The notes beneath the pieces were generated by a model. The model did not search any database, was not told the origin of the DNA, and saw only the letters and a list, made by a program, of their open reading frames with translations. From Chara braunii (Eukaryota > Streptophyta > Charophyceae > Charales > Characeae), in the NCBI GenBank assembly GCA_003427395.1, contig BFEA01000292.1, positions 1,552,561-1,586,967 on the forward strand: a stretch of 34,407 nucleotides of DNA. Direction: 5' to 3'. How positions within the stretch are numbered: position 1 is the first letter of the stretch; every line of letters starts with the position of its first letter. Below are positions 1-10,845 of the stretch, in pieces. Made by a program: the position numbers and the translations under genes.

Positions 1-307
1 CTGCTCCTGAGTCTATAATGGCGTTGTAAGGAATTCCCCAAATTTCTATATCGCACTCTGCGGATTTCCACGGAATAGGTTTAATCCGTAGGAAATGATC
101 GTCTTTCTGAATNAATCCTATCCATATCGGATCCGGAGTGCTTGTTGGGTTTTCTTCCTGCGCGGGGCCTTTGGCTTTTACGTTCGGTGCTCGGGCGAGA
201 GCGAATCGNTTTCGATTCGCTTTACAGTGTTGTAACATTCGCTCGTTGGCTTNCTCGGAGATCGAGAGTAGATGACCGATCGAAAGGGGAATCCGATGGT
301 CCAAGGC
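1..307 (-). CDS. Start of retrotransposon protease (pol), in frame with Gag after a TGA; runs off the left edge
   Basis: Seen: translating the minus strand in the same frame as Gag, directly after the TGA at 308-310, gives 102 codons with no further stop to the window edge. The stretch begins ALDHRIPLSIGHLLSIS, continues through a basic linker, and ends with CDIEIWGIPYNAIIDSGA. DSGA is the catalytic triad motif of retropepsin-type aspartic proteases. Family knowledge: Gag-linker-protease in one frame is usual for many plant Gypsy elements, whose protease, reverse transcriptase, RNase H and integrase follow. Those would lie left of this window. Inference: the TGA is either a recent nonsense mutation or a suppressed stop. 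Three ambiguous bases fall in the stretch, but none of them is in the TGA. Confidence 0.75.
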
Positions 308-1669
308 TCAGATGATGTTTAGTACATCGATCTCTCCTGTGACGAAGGTGGGTCCTCCCGGCTCCACTTCTCCTAAGGACGGTCGCCACTCCGCCACCTT
401 GTTCAGTTTTGGCGCTGGTCTGATTGTTCCGATCATTCCTAGCCCANGATATCCCAGCGACACATACTGATCTAGCGGAATTAGCTCGGCGGCCTCTTCC
501 GTGGTGGCCAAGGCACTTCCCCCACCCTCTACTTTTTCCATCAAGGCTCCGACTCGTCTAGGTCCATTGGCGATGGGGGCCGCAGCCATAGGTGCGACTC
601 TGATCCGCTGTTGTGGGGGTTGGTGGGGGCAATCACGGGCTAGATGTCCGGGCTGATGACAGGCGTAGCAAACATTCAGATTGTTCGCAGCTCCTCCGAG
701 AGCANGGGCGGGGGCTANTCCTTGTTGCATCGGAGGGGCATGCACTGTAATAGGTCGCATGTTCCTCATCATGGCTTCCAGCCGAGCATTGTGCTCTCGC
801 TGCTCCTTTTTGCTTTCTTGGATCAAACTAATCAAAGTTTTGGTTAGTTCGAAAATGGCCGCCGATTTGTTTGATCGTACAGGAGTCTCTACCGGCGGCG
901 GGGGTAGTGCCCTGACGGGCGGGGGCATCATANGAGCAGAGATGCTCGGAGTCTCACTTAGGATTAGTCGTTTGGGGCCTATCTGTTCCATATAGGTGAC
1001 AGGTCCTGATACGAACCCCATGTTTTCAAATTTGTTTTGTAAAGCAGCCAGCTCTGCTCTTGCTCGAGCGAGATCGGTCGAATCTCCGTCTTTAGGGTAA
1101 TCTTCTCCTTNCANGAACTTCGTCGCGAACTTCCNTTNCATTTCTTCCGCAGCCGCCATAATTTGTTGTAGCGTATGGGTGATGGGGGAAAACTGCTTTC
1201 GCAACTTAGCCCTTATTGTTCGACTGCGGAATCCGTCAATGAACAGATCTCTCCCTACTTGCTCACCTCGCTCAGTTTTTACGAACATTCGGTAGAACCG
1301 GTTTCGATATTCCGCAACGGATTCGAGCNGTTTTTGCACTCGGTCCTTGATCATGTACAGCGCTTGCTCGGGGTGGACATAATCAAATCGATTCATGAAA
1401 TCCCGTTCGAAGGTCGGGAGATCCACCCATACATAGGTAGTATACCAATGATGACCGTCTCCTCCCATTCGAGCCGGAATGTTGATTTGTGCTTCGTGAT
1501 CATCGTACTGCTCTACTCTAAGCGTGGCCCCCCACGCTCTTGCGAGATGGTGCGCCGGATCAAATAGATAGAGATCTGGTGGCGACATGGGAGCTCGTGC
1601 ACGTGGGNCAGGTTGATTAGGTGGATTAGCATTTTGTTGCGGAATTGGATTTTGCACGTTGGCAACCAT
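308..1669 (-). CDS. gag: Gag polyprotein of a Ty3/Gypsy-like LTR retrotransposon
   Basis: Seen: a 453-residue minus-strand frame starting at the first in-frame ATG (1667-1669). The frame is open further upstream to a TAA at 1772-1774, with no earlier ATG. The N-terminal 40 residues are rich in Pro, Asn and Gln. About residues 75-180 read as a Retrotrans_gag-type domain (WYTTYVW, then F-x-x-x-F-MNRF, then EYRNRFYRMF). A CCHC zinc knuckle lies at C334, C337, H342 and C347 (CX2CX4HX4C). Family knowledge: this architecture is the structural Gag of Ty3/Gypsy elements; it assembles the cytoplasmic particle and binds element RNA through the knuckle. The frame ends at a TGA (308-310), directly followed by an open frame into a protease. 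Several codons carry single N bases, so residues there are unknown. It is not a host gene; identification as Gag is secure, the clade is not. Confidence 0.9.
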   Translation of the reverse strand: MVANVQNPIPQQNANPPNQPXPRARAPMSPPDLYLFDPAHHLARAWGATLRVEQYDDHEAQINIPARMGGDGHHWYTTYVWVDLPTFERDFMNRFDYVHPEQALYMIKDRVQKXLESVAEYRNRFYRMFVKTERGEQVGRDLFIDGFRSRTIRAKLRKQFSPITHTLQQIMAAAEEMXXKFATKFXXGEDYPKDGDSTDLARARAELAALQNKFENMGFVSGPVTYMEQIGPKRLILSETPSISAXMMPPPVRALPPPPVETPVRSNKSAAIFELTKTLISLIQESKKEQREHNARLEAMMRNMRPITVHAPPMQQGXAPAXALGGAANNLNVCYACHQPGHLARDCPHQPPQQRIRVAPMAAAPIANGPRRVGALMEKVEGGGSALATTEEAAELIPLDQYVSLGYXGLGMIGTIRPAPKLNKVAEWRPSLGEVEPGGPTFVTGEIDVLNII

Positions 1670-3520
1670 ATTGGCTGCTCGTCGATTAGTCGATCTGCTT
1701 CTGGTGACGATAGGGTCGCGTCTATGCGCGTTNCGAGGGCGAGGTCGCCCACGGTTAGCCAGGTCGCCTACTTAACGTGTTATCAATCCTAAGACCCTAG
1801 CCACGTGTCGGCCTTCGATACCAACCTCACGCCCAACGCGACTTCCTAATCGGAGTGGAGTGTGGGCCTGGAAGTGCGGAAACAGGTGTGCCAAGGATTT
1901 TTGGGGGAAGTGGGGGAGCCTTAGGGGTATGAACACAATTAGGCGAACGGGGGGGGGGGTACGCTCGTAAGGGCCTCACAGCCCGAAGGGGCCGGGACAC
2001 TGCGGGCAACGGGTTACGGGAAAATTCCTTCGAGGTGGAGATGGTCCTGAAAAGTTAGGCCGTCGGGGGCCGCCACGTGGCGCAGGCCGCCTCGTAGTTG
2101 GGATGGGCCTTCGGAATTCCAGGGTTCTTTGCGCGCTGCTGCGTCGGCAGTTTACGCAAAACATGTTGGTCCAATAGGGGGCTATGGCTGGCCACGGGAC
2201 GATACTGAGTTAATGATACGGAAGAAGGAGGCNGAAAGGAGGGAAACTGGTGGTGATCTCAACGAATCCCGGGTGGGTGAAGTAGTAGGTGTGGTCGGGG
2301 GAAGGGAAATCNGAGCACCGAGGGTCGCTAGTGGTGGCACAGTGGAATNCCCGCGGACATAGCCGATTCTCCGTGTGACAAGGGTATCGGGCCCTTATGA
2401 GCTCGTTTATTATAGGGGTGAAATAGTCCGGGTCATAGGACGAGTCTGAGCCCCAAGATCGCGTCATGGTATCATTGCCGATGGGATAGCGNGGGTCGGG
2501 ATANCGTCACCGCGCACGAGCACGTGTAGGACAAGCCGACTCAGTGGCGCCTCAGCATGCTCGTACGGGATGAGGGTTCCGTCGTGATTCCTTTCGGGGT
2601 GAGCTAGTCGACGCGCGGGAATGCGTGTAAGGGCACGACTCGGATGGCGTTTACACGTGTTCTCGTGCGGCGCTCGCGGGGCCGGACTTCGGATCGCCTA
2701 ATTGCTTCGTAAGTCTCGGTTATGCAAGATGCAATCATACCACAACCTCATCATGGGACAAGCCAAAACGAGAACAAAATCGACATCGGGGCCAGATTCT
2801 TATCCCATCTATCGCTGCATCCGGTGCAAGCAAAGATTCGGCACAAACAAGAAGCAAGGGCAGGGATTCTCCGCAAAAGAGATAGGCAATCAGGCATAAC
2901 ATTCATGCATCCATACATTCGACAATCATACCCATAATGCAATCGCAAGGACAGGTGTGAGCAAAAACCCAAGTCCAGATTCCAGAAAGTTGAAACGAAG
3001 ATAAGAACGGGNAAACCGCCCGGAGCCGCAATCAAAATGTATGTACACAGATGAAGAGGGAGAAGAGACAAAGAAACAGCAAATCTACGTCCATCAACCT
3101 CAACTCTCTTCACCTCTCTCTCTCTTTCTCCGATGCGGATAGTCCGTCGTCACGCACCAACCCACGAAGTTGTCACCCCGCTTAGTCCTTTCGCACCCGT
3201 CAGATTCGCCCGTGCCCACAGTCCGTCGTGGCCCACGTCAATCCCGCGCGTTCGGCACCAGCCCGTCGGGGCGCCCAACTCCGACTCTTCTCACCTCTTA
3301 CTTCGCTCGTGTGCCAACCCTTCCTGGTCGCGCAACCCCGAGCTTCCAACAACGGGTTAAGAGAGCTGACTTATCACGCAGCCGAAATTTATAGCGTGCA
3401 TGCATGCGNNAAGAACACGGAATTACTAGGACTTAGAGTGAGGATTAGAGAGGGAGCGTCTGCGTTCNGCATGATCGGCCGCAGCGTNGGGGACGTAACC
3501 CTTTTCCACGCATCGANCCG
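1670..3520 (-). other. Presumed 5' leader and LTR-side sequence of the retrotransposon; limits unknown
   Basis: No supported gene. The stretch lies upstream of Gag on the minus strand, where the leader, primer binding site and 5' LTR should be. Seen: single ambiguous N bases are scattered from the left edge to about 3517 and almost absent afterwards, which would fit a high-copy, collapsed repeat ending near there. A TGGTATCGAAGG string on the minus strand (1812-1823) faintly resembles an initiator-Met primer binding site but is not preceded by CA. No second LTR lies in the window, so the LTR cannot be delimited. Open frames here (for example minus 1976-2164 and 2210-2467) have no recognisable domain. 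Confidence 0.35.
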
Positions 3521-4510
3521 AGCATGCAAGCCGCGGCTTACAAAATTTCAGCAAAGGAAAGAGAGGGAGGGCGGGAAAGACGAAGTGCAAGAAGAAAGAT
3601 ACAATTACAATGGCGCCCGCCCAAAATTACAGTTACACACGCGATTAAGAGCGCCTACTAATCAGAGTACCGTTGCAGCCGCATGAAGAAGCGCGTAAAC
3701 AAAAGGCGCCGCGCGGCAGGAAAAATCCTAATTACTGAATTCCTAAATTCCTATCTAATGTGAAAAAGCAAAAAGCACGAGTTCCAGAAGGAAAGTCCGA
3801 AATTCTGAGAGTCACTGGGGGCTCGACAAAATTCTAAAAAGATTCAAGAGGAATTTCAAAAAGAAACGAAGCAATTTCCCGCGCGATGTCCGTGCCCAAA
3901 AGATCGAAAACCGAACCAAAAGGAACAACGTCAACATTTCTTAATCGCGCGCGCGCGTGGCATCGCGCCAGACAACCATTCGACCAAGCAATCAACCGGC
4001 CGTCCCAAGACACACCTGACCCCGTGCCCGGCAATTCGAAAAAGAAACGACGATAAAGGTCGAAAAAGCGAGGATGCTGATGCAATTCTCCACCGATCCC
4101 GATCTCCCGTAATTGGCCCAATCTTCCCAGCTTAGGACCCCTCATTGCAACCGCGCAGAAAATCGCGCGTTACAGAAAGTGGTTCGTCACATCTATCCTA
4201 CCTCAGTGTGACCAGCACTCAGGACCATTGTCTTACCATCGGGTAGGCAACTTGGACCGAACAGCAGTGATAGGCACCACGGCTGATAAGCTGCGCAGCC
4301 TTGGTGGAAGCGGAATCGGACAAACCTTGTCGAACGGGAACTTCGGACGCCAGGCCCAGACAATCTACCAGAGGTCCCAATATATGGCCACCAGACAGTT
4401 CTATCCGGATGTCAGTAGGAACTGCACCCAATGGCACCCTATCCAACCAACATGAACCTACTGCAGATACTAGACCCTTATCCAGTGACTAGACCCCAGA
4501 GCCTTGTGTA
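3521..4510. other. Intergenic stretch without a recognised feature
   Basis: About 1 kb of mixed-composition DNA. A short CG-alternating run sits near 3946-3957. Open frames are short, overlap on both strands and show no domain, so I see no gene here. Confidence 0.5.
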
Positions 4511-4512
4511 TG

Positions 4513-4620
4513 TATCCCAGAGGCGATGTGTAGTTCTATGTTATGTCCGAAGGCTATGTGTATGTGTATGTTGCCCGTAGGCGATATATAGTTCTATGTT
4601 ATGTCCGAAGGCTATGTGTG
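4513..4620. repeat. Tandem repeat, two copies of about 58 bp
   Basis: The string TAGTTCTATGTTATGTCCGA recurs with a 58-bp offset (4531 and 4589), and both copies continue with AGGCTATGTGT. The copies differ by a few substitutions in their left part (GGCGATGTG against GGCGATATA). Confidence 0.85.
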
Positions 4621-5159
4621 TACCATCTTCGTTTTCCATTTTCTAAAATACGCAAAACGCTTACATTCCGGGAACTTCAGCGGGAAGAAAAACAAAATGA
4701 GGTTGTGTAGGGTTTGAGAACCCTACGACCCCTCTTTTCTTTTCTGCTTTTTTTCTGGGCCGGGATAAATCTCCAAAGCCCCGCAACCGCAACCCAAGTG
4801 CAGCCGTCCACGGGCGCATTTGGGATCCCGACGGCGGGCCAGGATCAACCCGCGGTCATGACCGCAACTCGGTAGAAGCTCCCTCCGAGGAGACATCCCC
4901 TATGACACATTGTGAACTGGACTTCTCAGAGGAGCTAAGGGCAAAACTGAGATACTGTTACAACTCGACAGAAGCTCCCTCGGAGGGGACACATCCCCAA
5001 CGGCCGGTCTTGGACCAACCTGCACAAGCTACCTCTCCCAGACAAAATCCCTCCAACTTGAAGATGGGAGGAAGTGGCCAGGCAACCCCTCGTAGAAACA
5101 GCTGGATCACTGAATCAGATTCACTGACCCCCAAAGTAGAGTCTCGTGTAACACATACA

Positions 5160-5243
5160 ATCCATGCACAGAGTGGGGGCAGGGACAATCCATGGACAGA
5201 GTGGGGGCAGGGACAATCCATGGACAGAGTGGGGGCAGGGGAT
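5160..5243. repeat. Tandem repeat, three copies of 28 bp
   Basis: Unit beginning ATCCATGGACAGAGTGGGGG, at 5160, 5188 and 5216. The copies are nearly identical (one C/G change in copy 1, last bases altered in copy 3). Because 28 is not a multiple of three, each copy is read in a different frame. Confidence 0.95.
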
Positions 5244-5508
5244 TGTGAGGGTCGGGGACATGTGGGACCAGCAGTGGAAGGACTGGATTTTCTCAGAGGA
5301 GATAAGGGAAAAACTGAAATTTTGTCACAACTCAGGGGATGCCCTGGACACATTGGCTTTCTCTCAATCCCACTGCCAGTGGACTGGGTACGCATCCTGA
5401 AGAGTGGCCCCAAGCTCCGGGAAAGCGACTGGGTTGCCCTCAGGGATGATCTTGGGAAGGTGGGCAGTGGGCACCATCGCGGTCACCCACAGGGTTGGAG
5501 AACTTAAT

Positions 5509-5586
5509 AATTGACATATTCCAGTGTCAGTTTAATCCGGGTCACTCCACCCGCGTGGGTGAGAAATTATTATTGACATATTCCAG
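5509..5586. repeat. Direct repeat of a 16-bp motif, 62 bp apart
   Basis: ATTGACATATTCCAG occurs at 5510-5524 and 5572-5586, each preceded by a short T/A-rich run. It may be an old duplication within the decayed repeat. Confidence 0.7.
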
Positions 5587-6310
5587 CTCCCGCAAGCTCA
5601 CCGGTCCCACGTCTACACCAGGACGCCCCCACATGCCACTAACTTCCCGCCCACAATATCTACATTACCACGTGGAACTCACAGGGTCACTGGATCAACA
5701 TATGACAGCGGGGCTGCAGATGCCTGGAACTGATCTTGGACCAGTAAGCTATAAGATAGGGGGGATAACAGCCAATTTGAAATTTCCAGGTGGGGGCTGC
5801 GTCAGTAGGAAGTAGGAGCTCTACAAGAAGGGAGGGTAAGCAGCCGACAGGGAACTATGGTGCTCAATGAAACGAACCGACATGGACACGGCCTCAGCAA
5901 ACACTGTACTCTGAATATGCATCCAATGGACGCTGTTCCCGATTTCCAGCAAGTGTCTCTTCGCCCCCAGCAATAGATGGAGCAGCCCGGAGAGCCAAGC
6001 CTCAATCCCAGTTGTTCTCTTATCACCACTGCGATAGAGGACTTGCAGAACGGCCTTCAGAAATTAAATGTGCGGCGTACCAAATAGAGACCCCCCCGGG
6101 AGAGCTGGCCTTTGATCGACAGATGTGGGCCTGGACCCGCTCCCACAGCAGGAGGAAAGTTGTTACCCTCTATTTACACACAATGCACAACTGCCCACGT
6201 GTGAACTTGCAAGAGGAGGTGACCCCCATATGGATGCAGCACCTGAAAGTGGAAATGGAATCCCTAATACCAAGTCCGTAGCATATACCAATTCCGCCAT
6301 ACCCCCTTAA

Positions 6311-7154
6311 TGCTGCATATCTATTGAAATAGTATATCATATTATTGGTATTACTTCAAGCAAAATAAACTAATTAATTTAAATTGGAATAAAATACGGT
6401 ACAATGGTTTACGGGAACGAAATATAGACCGACTAATGAAGTACCCGAGACCATTGAACGTATATTTATGCGATGCCCTACTTCTCTCTGGGTATATGGA
6501 GGCGGTTGGACCGCATTCGGGGACTATCATTTTTCAACTGGCGCTTCATCTCCCTTACCTCTTTTGCATCTTCTTCTTCTTCTTCTTGTCTATCTATTGT
6601 CGGTCAAAGTTGGTTTGTTGCGTATCGAGGGCTTTCTTTTCTGACGAATTTGGCACACTTCAACAAACCAGCAGTGGCCTTGGGACTCTAGCCAATCCTG
6701 TGCGGAGCTTGGCACCCGGACGAGCCCAGCCCATTTCCAGTGTCCCAGTGCCTGGACACTGGAAATGGACAGTGGTCGGTTGGATGCAAACGAGGTCACT
6801 AAGATGATCCGACAGCACATTCAGCGAAAAATACAAGGGGAAGGAAAGTTCACGCAACTAAAGACAAGACCTTTTCAACACACGAACAGACATCAGAAAC
6901 CAATCTAAGCAGTTCTTCAACGATCACTGTTTCCTCTAGCCTAAGCAAATAAAAAAAAAAATATATGATCTCAGTAAGGGCGGCCCCAGTAACACGAGTT
7001 GTTCTGTTTTTCCAACTTTTTTTCAGATGGGACTCTGGGCCCGGTTTCCAGCAGACCATTACAGATTTTTTTTCATTTTTTTTAAAGCCATTACAGATTT
7101 GAGATATGCTGCAATGTTCACAAACAATTAATTCGAATAAAATGCATTCACCGG
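6311..7154. other. Intergenic stretch; one short perfect hairpin
   Basis: No gene seen. It is A/T-rich at 6300-6430 and contains a pyrimidine-rich run near 6563-6600. The only clear structure is the hairpin at 6731-6768, listed separately. Confidence 0.5.
6731..6768. repeat. Perfect 15-bp inverted repeat (hairpin)
   Basis: CCATTTCCAGTGTCC (6731-6745) and its exact reverse complement (6754-6768) are separated by 8 bases. The arms do not extend further. There is no U-run or gene end beside it to suggest a terminator. Confidence 0.85.
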
Positions 7155-7425
7155 GCCGCCCGGGTCCCGGGTGGCCAGCCCGTGCAAGGACCAGGGAAGG
7201 TCCCAGCCAAAAATAAAAAAATAAATAAAAATAAAAATAAAAAAAACCGATAAAAAAACTATGTTATGNAGAAAAATAAACTGAACAACTTTTGCCTCAG
7301 GGTCACATCGAGATTCTACACCAAATTTAGAATAAAAAATAACATTTTAATTTTTTATTTTTATTTTTATTTTTTAATTGTTTTTCCCGGCCGGGCAAGT
7401 GACCACGGGCCACTCTGGTAGCCTA
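7155..7425. repeat. Imperfect foldback with A/T-rich arms and GC-rich ends
   Basis: An AAAAATAAAA-type run (about 7209-7245) faces a TTTTTATTTT-type run (about 7345-7380) across roughly 100 bp. Each run is flanked outside by a GC-rich block with GTGGCC and CCCGG strings (about 7158-7206 and 7386-7416). The arms are only approximately complementary. This could be a degraded foldback element; no target duplication was found. Confidence 0.45.
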
Positions 7426-8937
7426 GATTCACATAAGTTTTAACCAGGAGAAACTAAAAAACAATCAGCCCTGCCCACGAGGGGGCGAGGTTGCCGAACT
7501 GGCACAGCCAGAAAGTTTTCGCTCGTCAAGTGGCAGCAGGGACCAGCAAAACTCGCTGCAAAAGTACCGAGTAGTTTTGCCACCAGAATTTTATTTCTCG
7601 GACTATTTTCCATGCAATTTTAACCGCCGAGAGGAGCCTTTTGCTTTCAGCAAAGAGCGCAATTTCCCCTGGCAGTGCAGCAGAAAACAGATTCGCAAGC
7701 AAAGCAACAAGCACTCAGCGAGAACCTAATTTGCCCTGGCAGCGCAGTAGAAAACATACCAGTGAGACCAACCCACTACAAATGTCATACTACAGATGGC
7801 GTGCATAACTACTGTATGGGGCAAAAGAAAGCAAAGTAGCATTCACACATGTGAACACCCAAAACCGGACAAGACAGAACGCAACTATCACATCACCAAG
7901 ACGTCAAGATCGGTTTTTTTGTGAACTGCACAATGCCGTGAAAATTCATCATAGCCACAGAAAAGTCCACGTACATACGCCCACTCTCCGAACAGCATAC
8001 GTATATCAACCCCAGCACACAACAATCTCTATGGCCTGCATCAGCTGCTTCTGGGGAATAGCATGACTTGTGCGCTTTCAAAAAAAGCGCTGATACAAAC
8101 TCGACACCAACTCGATATCATTGTTTTCGAACTTCAGCATTCATTAAGAGCTTTTTGCAAACACTCCTTGACGTGTAACTACTATTGCTTTCCCCACACC
8201 CGCACTGTCCAGCATCAAAAAAAAAAAGAAAAACCAGGTAAATCGCATCCATGTTCTGTCGTTCACAACACTATCGTGCCGCTGGCCACTCTAGGAAATG
8301 GTCGACGAAATGCATAACCCAGAGTCTTCCATAGCAAACAACTCCAAAATTGTCAAAATTGTCTTCCATAGCAGGCAACGTTCCGAAGTAAAGGAAATGA
8401 AAGAAAGCGAGAAAGAAAGAAAGAGAAAATCTTACAAGGCGACCAACGCAAATCCGGGATCCTCACAAAGTCCACAAGACCATGTTTATTTTTTCAACAC
8501 CTACCTTCTGCAAACACCAAACAACCCCCGTGGCCGACATCAGCTAGCCCAGGGAAATAGCATTTATTGTGTTTTCCACAACACTTATTCAGACTCATCC
8601 TGCAAGGCTGCCAACACTGTAATTGGCCGGCTGGCCTCTCGAGAAAAATGCCCAACCAGAGCCCTTTTCGCTCCCTATGGCGGCAAATATCGCAACCGAA
8701 CAACTACGACCATCGCACCATACCAACAACATGAAAACGCACGGCGCTTCCGACTTCCTAAATCAGCATCAGCCCGACACCAAACCACTTTTAAATTACC
8801 CAACATAACAAGCGAATTACCCGACTTCCAGCCAGCCTGTCACTCCCCGTCACATTCACTGCACCTCCAGACACAAGCATGTGCCTCAAAAGACAAGCTC
8901 AGCGGAACTGCCAAGCCCTGTGGCCCTCCGCCTTACA

Positions 8938-8940
<3 letters not shown>
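7426..8940. other. Intergenic, no supported gene; weak internal repeats
   Basis: Two stretches near 8020-8090 and 8520-8600 share CATCAGCT plus GGGAAATAGCAT-like text, and near 7665 and 7735 a CCTGGCAGYGCAG motif recurs. These suggest old repeats. A plus-strand frame at 8298-9200 (300 codons) is open but shows no domain, and its C-terminal part is a microsatellite translated as Ser-Leu and Thr-His runs. Confidence 0.45.

Positions 8941-9013
<73 letters not shown>
8941..9013. repeat. Compound microsatellite (CT)19(CA)17
   Basis: Pure CT dinucleotides from 8941 to 8978 pass directly into CA dinucleotides to about 9013. Confidence 0.98.
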
Positions 9014-9017
<4 letters not shown>

Positions 9018-10845
9018 CTATCCAATCCAAATTTTCTCCACTGTTTTCCAGAATACACGCCCTTCCCAACCCGCAATCACACAGAAGACCGTAGACTCCA
9101 ATTAAGCTCAGGCTATGCTCATGCTGACTTCGTTGTATTGTCACAGACCACGGCACCGGTTTCCCTGCTGCTGCAACTTGGGGCGCTTCTATCATACTAG
9201 CCAATTGCAATGCAGTGCACGGCGCACCGCACAGTCTCGGCAACCACAACAGTCTGTTTACACAAGTCACTGTTCTGGCGTATCATGAAAACTCTTATTC
9301 ACCCATCTATCCCGGCCTTCGGAGTATTGCACACAGCCAGGCAAAGGCTGTAAACAACTGTGTGAGCAGATACCCCATATCAGCCTAACCCGGGCACGCA
9401 GAACACCCGAGGAAGTCTTTCTTGCCAACCTTCCACAACCCGGAGTCCCTCCTATGGCGGAGACATAACCATAGCATCCGTAACGTAGAACTTGCAAAAA
9501 AACTCGTGCTCGCATGATCGGCATCATGCAGCGGCAAAGGAGATGCCTTCAGACGGTGCAACGGACCAGGACAGAGCACTTTCATACTCGCCAGGGCACA
9601 ACGGTAAAACGCCCAGCGCACCAGAGGACGTGCGGAAATGAAGCGGCCTCTTGCCCAGACGCACAAAGCATCCATCAGGCTGTCCAAATAGAGCATGCGG
9701 TAAGCACCATGCGGACAGCATACGACCTTAAAAGGTTCAGCAGATGACCTTCAGAACAAAGAACATCCTGTGCAGCTGCCATCTAAAGAAAACAACCAGA
9801 TATAATGACGCAAACCTCTAGACGGAAAAAAAAGCAAGGTCCGGAAAAGATACCTCCGAGAGAGGCCTTTTCGTCAAGACACACATTGCACAGGATGGAC
9901 CGAACCAAGGCCATCATCGAAGTCATAGCCTTAAACAAACGCTACTATTGTCATCGGCACGCCCTCCGCATGCACAGCGATCGACCTCACCCCGAAAAGA
10001 CGGAATGAACACCGAGAAGACCCACCATCCGCAAATATGTTCCAAAAAGAAGGCGTCTTGAACATAGAATACGCCCTGCACATAAGTGACAACCCCGCAA
10101 ATTACTCCCTGCCCACTCAAATCGCCTGGATGTCCATTCCAGGAAGAGATGCAGGCCACAACACACAGCCAGGCCCTCGTGAATTGCCCGATTAGAGAGC
10201 CTATCCGGCCTCGTCCATCGGTTACCCACTCTTTCCCTTGCGAGTCTTCACAAACGAGCACTACTCCAAACTATGGGTTTGGCTCTTCTTGCGAGTCATC
10301 ACAAACTCTGCAGTATCAAGCTACCACAAACTGTAATTGCCTCTTCCAGCGCTGGCAATCGATTAGCATGCACTGACACTGCAGCTTCCCTGTACGTATC
10401 AGACTGCAAATAGAGTCAGATCAGTTTCAGTTGAGAAAATGCAAGTGCAAGTATGCCCTTCCTTAGGGACATTAAACAACAAAAAAGAGTCCGGGGACTG
10501 AACAAAAGGTGCTTGGAGAGCAAGCCTGCCCGTTCACCAATGTATTTTGACCAAATCAGGAGAGAGGCCCCTCATTGACATGCAGCCTCATCTCTGAGAG
10601 CTTGGATAGCCAGATACACCTCCCCTTCTGGAAAAACTCGCACATATGTCATCATCCTGCTGCCAGCCAGACGTCAAGATGTCGACTTTGCTGATCAGCG
10701 GCACTCTGCATTCTGTTAAGGCTAAAGGAGGAGCATTCCCTTCACACCTCTCTCCCCAACGCACGGTTTTCTCATCAAACAGCGACCCACCACTCTCAAT
10801 ATCCCTCCATCCTAGGCTGCCTAACACAATCACCTACATCTCTAC
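9014..10845. other. Sequence downstream (3') of the guanylyltransferase gene; no other gene seen
   Basis: This includes the 3' untranslated region of the minus-strand gene, whose stop codon is at 10846-10848. No AATAAA-type signal stands out on the minus strand in the first few hundred bases. A short direct repeat (CTTGCGAGTC then TCACAAAC, near 10238 and 10289) is the only structure noted. Open frames on both strands are short and domain-less. Confidence 0.5.

Larger units (their letters stand above)
4860..6310 (+). pseudogene. Decayed coding-like remnant of an unidentified repeat
   Basis: Seen: plus-strand frames give protein-like text broken by stops and frame changes. The motif FSEELRAKLRYCYNS (frame of 4902-5507) is echoed about 350 bp later by FSEEIREKLKFCHNS in another frame (near 5290-5335), so a short coding module appears duplicated and shifted. 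The frame of 4902 continues with VDWVRILKSG and ESDWVALRDDLGKVGS. A further coherent stretch around 5900-6281 reads DRQMWAWTRSHSRRK and VTLYLHTMHNCP. I do not recognise a family. Inference: relic of a mobile element or an old gene fragment that lost its frame; the 28-bp tandem repeat inside it changes frame at every copy. It could also be chance, but the paired motif makes that less likely. Confidence 0.3.

Noticed and set aside
1811-1823. Possible primer binding site TGGTATCGAAGG (minus strand)
   Set aside because: It matches the initiator-Met complement only partly, and the preceding bases are GAGGT rather than an LTR end in CA. It cannot be confirmed without a second LTR.
8298-9200. 300-codon plus-strand open frame
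   Set aside because: No domain, low-complexity basic text, and the last third is the (CT)n(CA)n microsatellite translated. Several other frames across the microsatellite are open as well, so length alone is not evidence.
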